From the NCBI RefSeq assembly GCF_001050015.1, contig NZ_CVTB01000066.1:26281-90280 (forward strand): a stretch of DNA of 64,000 bases, given 5' to 3'. The notes under the pieces were generated by a model. That model ran no database searches. It was given only the letters and a program-made list of their open reading frames with translations, and was not told where the DNA came from. Below, in pieces: positions 16,401-24,017 of this stretch. Each line of letters starts with the position of its first letter. Within the stretch, counting starts at the first letter, position 1. This DNA is from Mycolicibacterium malmesburyense. GTDB lineage: Bacteria; Actinomycetota; Actinomycetes; Mycobacteriales; Mycobacteriaceae. The translations under genes and the position numbers were made by a program.

Positions 16401-17446
16401 GCGCCTTGACAGTTGCGAACCGGCCGGATGTCAAAGGGAATGCGCTACCCGGGCTCTTGCGGGGCTGGTTTGGTCCATCCGCCGGACATCCGGGAACCTC
16501 TCACGCTGTCGAGATCGAGCAGAATGAGGGTTCTCTCCTGCTGGTGCGGCCGAGCAAGGCAGACGTATCCGAGATGGAGGTGGACTACGTCCCCTTCTTC
16601 GGAGATTACGCGGTGGCGTGCGGCCCGGACGGGCCGACATTGTGGAGTAACCACGCCGGCATGGAGATTCCGATCAGGAAGCGATCCGACCAGACGTTGA
16701 TGCCGTCGACGCACTTCGTCTGCTTCGCACGCGGAGAATCGATGGATGGAGGTCCGACACCGATCCGGCATGGCGATCCGCTGCTTTTCGAGTGGATAAC
16801 TGGTGGATCAGCTCGCGATTACATCAATCAGCCAGTGCTGGTGGAAACTGCTGGCAGGTCCGGGGTTTCGGCGACCTTGAAGGTGCTGCGTCGCGCTGGC
16901 GGTGGATATCTACTCGAATCCACGAACCCAGCGATTCCGCCGATCGAGGGTCAATCTGACATGAGGCCGGTAGCCCGACTCTTGACAAAGCTTGATCAGA
17001 CTGACATCAATCCGCTGGCACCACGGATAGGTGATCAGTTCAAGAGTATGGATGTCCCACCGTTGTACGGCGAGGTGTACAACCCGGGCAACTGGCGTTC
17101 AGGCCACGTCGCGTTGCGGAACCACGCAATCCTGTTTGTCTCGTTGGAGAAGCGAGCGGACCGTCCTCAATACACCGAGCATTTCGAAGGCCCAGACATC
17201 TTCGTGTGGAGTTCTCAAATGTCCACCTCTCCAGAAGGCAAGAAAGGCAGGGAGATCCTGCAATCGCTCGAAACCGGAAAGTCGATTGAGCTGTGGATGC
17301 GCAGGAAAGGAAACGACGTGGCCTTCACTTATCTGGGACGTGTTGTACCGATCGGCTATGAGGGGTCCAAGCCGATGTTGGTGACGTTCCGGCTGCTGAC
17401 GCCGCTGACGGGCGAGCTGCAGTCGAGGCTCGGGCTGCAGCTGTAA
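13451..17446 (+). CDS. HIT - phospholipase D-like nuclease - SF2 helicase (DUF3427-type) fusion
   Basis: A 1331-residue protein starting at TTG 13451. Residues 1-125 are a HIT domain with the histidine triad HLHIH (97-101) before VIPRY. Residues about 140-310 are PLD-like, with FHPKAYLF (HPK at 246-248) and GSSN (265-268), one HxK site per chain. A superfamily 2 helicase follows, with Walker A ATGLGKT (364-370), DEFH (451-454), a TATPERMDG segment, and motif VI near QQLGRGLRIQ. The last 600 residues carry a long C-terminal region like DUF3427 proteins. PLD-helicase chains of this type are found in defence islands; the N-terminal HIT domain is unusual. It heads a co-directional run with McrBC. 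The TTG start lacks a strong ribosome binding site. Confidence 0.85.
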   Translation: MSNSTPESPFFGIPQTEWIAANRSAFAVWEADPATIGHALVVTRRQITDWWEATSGERTDIFELVDAVRARIDELHRPDGYNVGFNAGPAAGQTVDHLHIHVIPRYAGDVAKPQGGIRNLLVAGAHTSQLTAGPRARMADDIELSAAAPVLIDGQVRLLLPELIEHLRNTQFDRVDIVVSFIKMSGLNLILDPLEDALQRGAGVRILTTDYLGLTEVAALTHLHDLIEDQQELSVRVFQDPEVSFHPKAYLFYASEAPGEAAFVGSSNLSKSGLDGGIEWNLLVGSIDELKQRFLTLWQDARSVPLTDELIESYQPAPPYVPEVVEVVDQPEESPQPRPIQDEALKALAQTRADGFRAGMVTMATGLGKTWLAAFDAARPEVKRALFVAHREEILKQSRDVFRRVIPDATMGLYHGGEKSPNAAFVFASVQTLSRNLDHFASDAFDYIVVDEFHHASAETYRKVLDHFSTDFLLGLTATPERMDGADLLALCADNLVYQCDLVDGIRRNELVPFQYWGVPDPVDFEPIPWRNGRFDPAALEAAIETQERAQAAFDEWQSRCGSRTLAFCVTKHHADFMSEYFQDRGVLSTSVHSGPTSAPRHESIEALRRGDLQIIFTVDIFNEGLDVPDIDTVLMLRPTESPVVFLQQLGRGLRIQEGKDALTVIDFIGNHRSFLLKPRTLLSLGRREVPTTLQVLTALEKSDFDLPPGCSVNYGLAVVEMLKTLSRTTARDAIEEYCRSYLEEEGLRPTAAQTLRAGHDPAVVSAKYGSWFAFLRVAELLGEREAAVVDAHGDTLRAFQTESITKSYKLVTIRALLHDGALRTGAEVIRNAETSRELLLGDPRLARDVPLREFPDLEDAPLEQWGKYWAKWPIAHLAGTGDGEGTAQRLFTVEGDHIRPNFAVDGELGDVFDSMVAELIEYRLASYVLNKEKSVSRTWLCRLAYADGHPVIRLDRRQHPDLPIGHQTLVADGVEYEASFAKGALTVANRPDVKGNALPGLLRGWFGPSAGHPGTSHAVEIEQNEGSLLLVRPSKADVSEMEVDYVPFFGDYAVACGPDGPTLWSNHAGMEIPIRKRSDQTLMPSTHFVCFARGESMDGGPTPIRHGDPLLFEWITGGSARDYINQPVLVETAGRSGVSATLKVLRRAGGGYLLESTNPAIPPIEGQSDMRPVARLLTKLDQTDINPLAPRIGDQFKSMDVPPLYGEVYNPGNWRSGHVALRNHAILFVSLEKRADRPQYTEHFEGPDIFVWSSQMSTSPEGKKGREILQSLETGKSIELWMRRKGNDVAFTYLGRVVPIGYEGSKPMLVTFRLLTPLTGELQSRLGLQL

Positions 17447-17553
17447 TCGCCGTGTTTCGAGATGATTTGGATAAATTGCGTACGCGCAGAGCTGGAAGAA
17501 GAGCGTTGTGCTATTCGACGCCGATGTAGCGGCACGATGACGGGGGTTCGACT

Positions 17554-19830
17554 ATGAGTGAAGATGAAGTGGGAACGTTTGCCCGCACGGCTGCGCCCAA
17601 AGTTGAGGTAATCGGCAGGCGGCTCATCGACTCTGGGCTGGGTAAGGATGATTCACTCTTGACTCCCGGGGAGCCGATCTGGAGTATCGACAATCTCGAA
17701 CAACTGAAGCGGAACTACGTCGATAAACCGGACCTGGGTGCCGGCGATTTCTTCGAGAAGCTAAAACATCAACTCGCCGGCTCTTCTCCCGCCGCGGTGC
17801 AACTCTTCGCCGAATTGCTCATCCTCAACGTGCTTCCCATCGTCAACATGGGTGGCCCGTTGAAGGTGAAGCAGGTTCAAACAGTTCTCGACATGAGCAG
17901 CGCACCCGTGGCCATCCCCACTGACGTGGAGGAGGCATTAGTCGCCGGCGGAGTCTTCCATGGCGGCCAGGCGTTCACCTCCTACCGGTGGGCGCAGATC
18001 GGTTACCTCATTCAGGTCGCGACCCACTTCAAGTCGTTGCCCGACGCGCGGCGGAGGGATGTACTGGCCGATCCGCTGGGTTTCCGCGATGAGCTCGACG
18101 CGGTGCCGACCGGCCAAGCAGCACAACGACAGGCGTTGTTGTATCTGGCCTTTCCACATTTCTATCTGCCTGTGGTCAGCAACGCGCACCGCACCACCAT
18201 GCGCGACGGCCTGGCTGCCGACTACCTCGTCGCCCCATCTGACGACGTCGACATCGACTTGGCTCGCATCTATGAAGCGTTGATGAAAGCCGAGGGCGGC
18301 CACGTTGACCTTTACGCGCCCGAATGGCTGGAGAAGTGGCAAAAGGTTACTCCCCCGACACCGGAACCGACAGCGGATGTTCAACATGCGTGGAAAGTGC
18401 ACGGCTCCAATGTCAAAGGCCAAGACATGGTGCCGGTCTGGCGTCGCAAGCAATCGATATCTCTGGCGGCCAGCTTGCTGCGGCCAGTCGACGCTGCCAC
18501 CAACCGCGATGAGCTCAAGGGCTTTGTGGACGAGGACTACCGATCCTCCGGCTACGCCGCCCGCCAGGAAAAGTTCGACGAGTTTTACGCGTTCCTGAGG
18601 CGAATGCACCCCGGCGACCTGGTTGTCACCGTCAGCCAGGGTGAGGTCCATTTCGGCACCATAACCGGAGACCCCGTGTTCGTTTCCAGCAGCGACGGAC
18701 GATCCAACTTGCGCAGGTCGGTCAAGTGGTATGAGCATCCCTGCCGGCTGGCTGATCTGCCCGACGACGTCGCCGCACGGCTCAACGCTCAGGGCGAAGT
18801 CCTCGACATGAGCCAACACTTGCAGACACTGATCGCACTGGCGGAGCGGCGGCCGTCGACGCCGCGAACAGGTGAAGTGCATCTGCCTGACGCGAGCCAT
18901 GGACTGGCACAGCGACTTCATGTTGGAATCGACTGGCTACAAGACTGCATTGACCTACTCCGTGACCGCCGACAGCTCATCTTCTACGGCCCGCCCGGGA
19001 CGGGAAAGACCTACATCGCACAGGAACTCGCCCGCCATATCACTGATAAGGCGAACGTCAAGCTGGTGCAATTCCATCCCGCGTACTCCTACGAGGACTT
19101 CTTCGAGGGCTTTCGCCCGCAAGGCGAGGTCGGAGGCCACATCGGATTCACGCTCAAGCCGGGGCCGCTGCGTTTCCTGGTCGACAAGGCCGCCGATAAT
19201 CCAGATGCGGTGTACGTCCTCATCATCGACGAGATCAACCGCGGCAACCTCCCGAAGATCTTCGGGGAACTGTACTTCCTGCTCGAATACCGGGACCAAG
19301 CAATCGATTTGATGTACTCCTCGGACAGCGCAGAGCCGTTCTCGCTGCCGAAGAACATCTTCGTCATCGGCACGATGAACACCGCCGACCGCTCCATCGC
19401 GCTCGTCGACGCCGCGCTTCGGCGCCGATTCGCCTTCCTGCCATTGCACCCCTCCGAGGAACCCACCAGCGGCATCCTGCGCCGCTGGCTCGACGTCAAG
19501 GGCTACCCGACGGCCCTGGCAGACCTGCACGACGAACTCAACGCCCGCATCACCGACGCCGATTTCAAGATCGGCCCCTCCTATTTCATGCGGGACAAGA
19601 TCATCAAGGACACAACCGGCGCCGCTCTCAGATTGATGTGGCGCACCGACATCCTGCCCCTTCTCGAGGAACACCATTACGGCGACCGCAACGTCGACGT
19701 GAAGACCCGCTACGGTCTCGACGTGCTGATCAAGAGTGTAAACGCCACGACCGCGCCCCCAGATGGCGTCGATCCGGATGCGTATACCGAAGCGAGCGAC
19801 GATGAACTCAACTCCGCTGATCCTTACTGA
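17554..19830 (+). CDS. mcrB: McrB-type AAA+ GTPase of a modification-dependent restriction system
   Basis: The product is 758 residues with an ATG after GGGGG. The C-terminal AAA+ module has Walker A GPPGTGKT (about 479-486), the McrB hallmark DEINRGNLPKIFGELYFLLE (from about residue 559), and NTADRSIALVDAALRRRF (sensor and arginine finger). The N-terminal 470 residues are not the E. coli McrB 5-methylcytosine domain and are much longer; they probably recognise a different modification or partner. McrB hexamers translocate DNA and drive McrC cleavage. The gene overlaps mcrC and lies 107 bases after the helicase fusion. Confidence 0.9.
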   Translation: MSEDEVGTFARTAAPKVEVIGRRLIDSGLGKDDSLLTPGEPIWSIDNLEQLKRNYVDKPDLGAGDFFEKLKHQLAGSSPAAVQLFAELLILNVLPIVNMGGPLKVKQVQTVLDMSSAPVAIPTDVEEALVAGGVFHGGQAFTSYRWAQIGYLIQVATHFKSLPDARRRDVLADPLGFRDELDAVPTGQAAQRQALLYLAFPHFYLPVVSNAHRTTMRDGLAADYLVAPSDDVDIDLARIYEALMKAEGGHVDLYAPEWLEKWQKVTPPTPEPTADVQHAWKVHGSNVKGQDMVPVWRRKQSISLAASLLRPVDAATNRDELKGFVDEDYRSSGYAARQEKFDEFYAFLRRMHPGDLVVTVSQGEVHFGTITGDPVFVSSSDGRSNLRRSVKWYEHPCRLADLPDDVAARLNAQGEVLDMSQHLQTLIALAERRPSTPRTGEVHLPDASHGLAQRLHVGIDWLQDCIDLLRDRRQLIFYGPPGTGKTYIAQELARHITDKANVKLVQFHPAYSYEDFFEGFRPQGEVGGHIGFTLKPGPLRFLVDKAADNPDAVYVLIIDEINRGNLPKIFGELYFLLEYRDQAIDLMYSSDSAEPFSLPKNIFVIGTMNTADRSIALVDAALRRRFAFLPLHPSEEPTSGILRRWLDVKGYPTALADLHDELNARITDADFKIGPSYFMRDKIIKDTTGAALRLMWRTDILPLLEEHHYGDRNVDVKTRYGLDVLIKSVNATTAPPDGVDPDAYTEASDDELNSADPY

Positions 19831-20983
19831 GGGTGAACCGGGCGTTCCAGTAACCCTCTCCCCTGCGGAATACCATGCGCTGAGGGAATTGGGCATCGTC
19901 ACTGTCACGCCCACGCTTACCGATGGCGTCTACGAAGTCATGGCCGGCCGCAAGGTGGGGGCCGTGGCCATCGGTGAGCGCCACCTTATCGTTCGGCCTA
20001 AGATCACCGATCTGAACCGACTGCTGTTCCTCCTTGGCTATGCGCAGAACCCCAATATTTGGCGCGACGAACCCATCGGTCTCAGCGGCGCCGACGAGCT
20101 GTTGCCCGGGGTCGCCGAGGCCTTTGCTCGGATGGCCACCCGCGCCATTGAGCAGGGGCTGCTGCAGGGATACCGCAGGGTTTCTGACACGCTGCCGGTC
20201 CTTCGCGGCCGAGTTCTCGCCGGCGAACAAATGAACCGTCTTTTTGGCCTGCCGGTGCCGATCGCTGTCGAGTACGACGACTTCACGGTTGACATCGCCG
20301 AGAACCAACTGCTTGCAATGGCGGCGCTGCGTCTCTTGGTGGTGCCGCGTGTAAGCGAGCCCGCACGGCGGCTTCTGTTGCGCCTACGTCGCGCCCTTGC
20401 CGACGTGAGTGTGCCGCCGCGCGGAAGCATGGTTCCCACGTGGCAGCCCAGCCGACTCAACGCCCGCTACCACCCTGCTTTGCGCCTCGCCGAAATCGTC
20501 CTCGCAGCAGAATCGTTCGAGCACCACCTCGGCGGAGTCACCGTGACTGGCTACATGTTCGATATGTGGCGCATCTTCGAGGACTTCGTCACGGTTGCCC
20601 TGCGCGACTCGTTCAACGACCGCGGCTGGCGCTGCCAAACGCAAGCCTCGCTGCATTTGGATGAACGAAGGCAAGTCGACATGCGGCCGGATCTGTTGTG
20701 CCACTACAAAGGAGATACCACAGCGGTCGTCGACGCCAAGTACAAGGCAGAACGCCCCGAGGGGTTTCCCAACGCAGATCTTTACCAAATGCTGGCCTAT
20801 TGCACCGTTCTCGGCCTTGAAGACGGTCACCTGGTGTACGCGAAAGGCAATGAAACGGTGAGTACGCATACCGTGCAGCGCTCCGGCGTCACGATCCACT
20901 GCCACGCGCTTGACCTTGCGTTGCCGCCAACGGAACTGCTGAAGCAAATCAACGAATTGACTTCGGTGATGGCCGCAGCATGA
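19802..20983 (+). CDS. mcrC: McrC-type endonuclease subunit
   Basis: The product is 393 residues. The N-terminal half has the McrC beta-rich region (GVYEVMAGRKVGAVAIGERHLIVRPKI) and the helical EN-QLLAMAALR segment. The PD-(D/E)xK nuclease core reads MRPDLLCHYKGDTTAVVDAKYK (D..DAK), followed by a conserved-looking DLYQMLAYC. ATG 19802 lies inside the mcrB end, so the two are translationally coupled; ATG 19763 in the same frame is an alternative. It cleaves DNA only in complex with McrB. All catalytic residues seem intact. Confidence 0.88.
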   Translation: MNSTPLILTEGEPGVPVTLSPAEYHALRELGIVTVTPTLTDGVYEVMAGRKVGAVAIGERHLIVRPKITDLNRLLFLLGYAQNPNIWRDEPIGLSGADELLPGVAEAFARMATRAIEQGLLQGYRRVSDTLPVLRGRVLAGEQMNRLFGLPVPIAVEYDDFTVDIAENQLLAMAALRLLVVPRVSEPARRLLLRLRRALADVSVPPRGSMVPTWQPSRLNARYHPALRLAEIVLAAESFEHHLGGVTVTGYMFDMWRIFEDFVTVALRDSFNDRGWRCQTQASLHLDERRQVDMRPDLLCHYKGDTTAVVDAKYKAERPEGFPNADLYQMLAYCTVLGLEDGHLVYAKGNETVSTHTVQRSGVTIHCHALDLALPPTELLKQINELTSVMAAA

Positions 20984-21092
20984 TGGCGTTCAAGATAATC
21001 GTCGCGGTGTACGCGGCGGAAGACCTGGTTGGGACTTTGGCCGTGCTGCAAGTCGCAGCTCATTGGCAACAATGATGAGGAAAGGTTGACCC

Positions 21093-21794
21093 GTGGCAGA
21101 AGGAACTGGTCCCCGGTTGGACACCGTCGACATAGCGCACGCCTCAGGTTGGGAGGTCGATTCAACCGTCGAGGCCGACGTTTTCACAAAGGGCCCCAGC
21201 CGCATTGAAGTTCATTACTCCCTCAAGGACACCGTCGAAAGTGCCGTCAAGCACAACGGAAGCGGTGGCCGCGAGACCATCGGCAATCACGCGGAAGCGA
21301 AGGTGGACCACGTGCGGTCGTGGTTGACGGGCCGGCCAGTGCCTGTCGCAGTGCCGGCTCGCTTGCCCGAGGCTGACTTCACGGCGGAGCCCGGCGGGTG
21401 GACGCGCCAACAGTTCATCGCGGCCGTAGAAGACCCCGGTGACCGAGCCTTCCTTTTAAGATTCCTACAACTGGTGGACGCAAACGGCCAACAACGCGCG
21501 CAAGGAACACACGCACGGCTGACATTCGGCAAGCGCCCGGGCGGCGCGGTGTTCGTCTACCCTTTCGGCAGAAGGTTCCCTCCATACAAGTTCTCCATCA
21601 AGGATGGACGACTGATGATCTCGGGTTGCTGGAAGGGAAACTTCAAGGCTGCGGGGCATCCCGGGTTCGCCGAGATTGCCTCACTGTTGGGACAAGATGA
21701 ATCCGGCCCGGCGAGGGCAGTACCGGTCGCCGGACTGGACCCCGACGAGCTATGGGAGGTTGGCGACAGCGTCTCCCGCGCGGTGAATCAGTAG
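21093..21794 (+). CDS. Unknown protein A of a paralogous pair downstream of mcrBC
   Basis: The product is 233 residues with a GTG start after GAGGAAAGG. Residues about 5-82 form a module shared with the next gene (RLDTVDIAHASGWEVDST, then IEVHYSLKDTVESAVKH, then KVDHVRSWLTG). The C-terminal 130 residues differ from the neighbour: a helical stretch then strands FVYPFGRRFPPYKFSIKDGRLMI in which aromatic and basic residues alternate. I recognise no family. It lies 109 bases after mcrC on the same strand, so it may be a specificity or regulatory part of that system. Confidence 0.65.
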   Translation: MAEGTGPRLDTVDIAHASGWEVDSTVEADVFTKGPSRIEVHYSLKDTVESAVKHNGSGGRETIGNHAEAKVDHVRSWLTGRPVPVAVPARLPEADFTAEPGGWTRQQFIAAVEDPGDRAFLLRFLQLVDANGQQRAQGTHARLTFGKRPGGAVFVYPFGRRFPPYKFSIKDGRLMISGCWKGNFKAAGHPGFAEIASLLGQDESGPARAVPVAGLDPDELWEVGDSVSRAVNQ

Positions 21795-21960
21795 GCGTGC
21801 GTCGGGACGCGGTAGCGGGTACATGCAGGTCGCAGGAACGTTGGCACATTAAGACTCGACGAACAGGTGATCTTGTGCCGACGCTCTCAACTGCGCGGCC
21901 CTTATTGCCCGATAGGTCTCTCCTCAGGTAGGGAGGCCAAACCAATTGTGGAGGCAACCG

Positions 21961-22692
21961 ATGGCAGGGGCGACGGCCTCGCGGCTGGACACCGTGGACG
22001 TCGCGGACGGCTGCGGATGGCACGTCGAGTCAACACATGATGCTGACGTCTTCAGGAAGGGCGACACGGTCATCGAAGTTCGATACATGCGGAACGATGA
22101 CGTTGATAGCGCGGTGAAGCGTCGCTCGAACGGTGAGTCGGAGACGATCGGCGCGCACACGCCCGCGAAGGTCGATCGACTGCGATCGTGGCTTACGGGC
22201 GAGAAGTACCGTCAACATCATGTTGAGCGGGCCAGGTCCACTGGCCCAACTACCGATCGATCCCAGCTTTACTCGGACTTCTGGCTCGAGTTCCGCAACC
22301 GAGTGGCAGCGGAACATCCCGACTGGAAGGCTCGAGCGGGGACATCGAGAACCGCGCCGAATGCCACCCTCCCCGGTGATACGCCACGGACCCTTTGGGT
22401 CTCAGCATTCAAACCAGGGCCCCTACGTCTCGAGCTGGCGTTCGTGCATCCCGATCCAGCCGTCAATCTGGCGCGGTTCGAAGCCTTGCGAGCCAAAAAA
22501 GATCAGCTTGAACGCGCACTCGGCGAGAGTGTGGTGTGGGATGAAATGTCGGGCAAGAACGACACCCGCGTGTACATCGAGTCGTCGTTCGAGAACATCA
22601 ATGATCGCGATCAATGGCCAGCCATGATGGAGTGGCTCATCGAAAGGCATGACCGCTTCAAGGAAGCTATCCGGGCAGTCGGCGGGCTGTAG
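21961..22692 (+). CDS. Unknown protein B of the pair, DUF4268-like C-terminus
   Basis: ATG 21961 follows GGAGG at 21950-21954; the product is 243 residues. Residues about 5-80 repeat the N-terminal module of protein A (RLDTVDVADGCGWHVEST, KVDRLRSWLTG). The rest resembles DUF4268: LYSDFWLEFRNRVAAEHPDW, a LRLELAFVH strand, helix FEALRAKKDQLERALGE, then RVYIESSFENINDRDQWPAMMEWLIE. DUF4268 is common next to restriction-type genes but has no defined activity. Shared module plus different end suggests two-part recognition. Confidence 0.65.
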   Translation: MAGATASRLDTVDVADGCGWHVESTHDADVFRKGDTVIEVRYMRNDDVDSAVKRRSNGESETIGAHTPAKVDRLRSWLTGEKYRQHHVERARSTGPTTDRSQLYSDFWLEFRNRVAAEHPDWKARAGTSRTAPNATLPGDTPRTLWVSAFKPGPLRLELAFVHPDPAVNLARFEALRAKKDQLERALGESVVWDEMSGKNDTRVYIESSFENINDRDQWPAMMEWLIERHDRFKEAIRAVGGL

Positions 22693-23022
22693 CCGCCGGA
22701 GCGGCGACTTGCTGGCAATGACTATTTATCTGCCGGCTACCGTGCCCGCAGTGGAGTTGCCTGTGATGCCGTGATCGATGGCGTGAACGTTGAAGGCAGG
22801 CCTATCGATATCGCACTCTTCATTGGCGCACCGCCAACATCGAAGCGTCAAAGACCTTCTCCCTCGTCAACCAAGCGGCGGTGCGCAACTTGAGTCGCGA
22901 TTACGTCCCTCTCGGGAGTTGTTCTCGCTACGTCAGGTTACTCAATGAGTTGGATCCGATTGCAGCGCCGAAAGCCTTCGCCACCATCTCCTCCCCGTCC
23001 GAGCGAACGGAGATCGATAGGT
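22693..23022. other. Gap between convergent genes, possible gene remnant
   Basis: About 330 bases have no convincing gene. A + strand frame from about 22,770 reads VIDGVNVEGRPIDIALFIGAP and later AVRNLSRDYVPLGSC in another frame. This looks like old coding DNA with frame breaks. No ribosome binding site, terminator or repeat was recognised. Confidence 0.4.
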
Positions 23023-23751
23023 TTACGTTGACTCCTTTAACGACAACGACACTGTATATATGAGCCACTCGGTGGGTACTCCCCGCTTTTCCGCGATGAT
23101 CTCGACCTGCGACCGGAATTCTTCGTCAGGCTGACCCGAGACGATCACTAGACGCGCACCAGGTCGCCTATCCTCCGCCGCTTTACGCTTCAGCGCGTCC
23201 ATGTACCGTCCCGCCTGCGAAACAAGTCCCTTGTCTGGAGCGCCGGCCTTAAGTTCGATTCCCACTAGCTGGTGTGTTTTCCTATCTTCGGCGAGCAAAT
23301 CAATGATGTTCCCGGGAGCAAGTGTCACCTCGGCACCGATGTACCGCAATCGTGCCTTCTTGAACCAGGGCAAGGCTTTGAAGTTCTTTTGCAGGAACTC
23401 CGACAGCGACCTCTCATCGTCGAACAAGGCTCGAGAATGCTGAATACCCGGTATCTGATGGTCGCTGTCAAGCAGGTAAATACGCGTTCTACGTGTATTC
23501 GTTGGGTCCGTCAAATCCGGCCATGCGGTAATACGTTCAGCCCGTAGCCTGGCGTCCAGCTGCTCGCAGAACTTGAGTGATACGCGCTGATAACCAGCAG
23601 CTCGAGCGAGGGTGCCAAGTAACCGATCCGGCGCCTGCGAGAGAGACCTGACCTCGAGATTCGCGTCAACGTCAGCTCTGCAAGTTTCGATCAGCCGATT
23701 GAGGCGTTCCTCTTTACTCAACCGTGCCAAATCGCTCCCCCTACAGCTCAT
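23023..23751 (-). CDS. NucS/EndoMS-like PD-(D/E)xK nuclease
   Basis: The product is 242 residues. The N-terminal helical part is not recognised. The C-terminal part reads FKALPWFKKARLRYIGAEVTLAPGNIIDLLAEDRKTHQLVGIELKAG in outline, where the D of IIDLLAED and the E-L-K of GIELKAG are the PD-(D/E)xK metal and catalytic residues. A Q (VSQAGRYMDAL) follows as in NucS and related nucleases. It faces the opposite way from the mcrBC run and is divergent from the next large gene. Substrate could be mismatched, branched or phage DNA; which is not visible. Confidence 0.75.
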   Translation of the reverse strand: MSCRGSDLARLSKEERLNRLIETCRADVDANLEVRSLSQAPDRLLGTLARAAGYQRVSLKFCEQLDARLRAERITAWPDLTDPTNTRRTRIYLLDSDHQIPGIQHSRALFDDERSLSEFLQKNFKALPWFKKARLRYIGAEVTLAPGNIIDLLAEDRKTHQLVGIELKAGAPDKGLVSQAGRYMDALKRKAAEDRRPGARLVIVSGQPDEEFRSQVEIIAEKRGVPTEWLIYTVSLSLKEST

Positions 23752-24017
23752 AGACCTACACGCAGGTTACCCCGGAATAGGCTTGACGGTCCGCGTCCCA
23801 ACACTTTGCGCGTCAGCGATAGCGAATCACCGGCAACCATCGGTGTGGTCCGACATACTCAGTAGTCGGATGCCAGATACGTGGGGGGTGTGGTTGAGCA
23901 GCGACCGGATGAAGCCCGTGGCGAAAGGCGGGGGTCGGGGCGCCGACGATGGTGCGCCAACCTATCAGTGTGTGAAAACACTAGCCAGGCATGTTTACTG
24001 CCAGCATTGGAGCCCGG

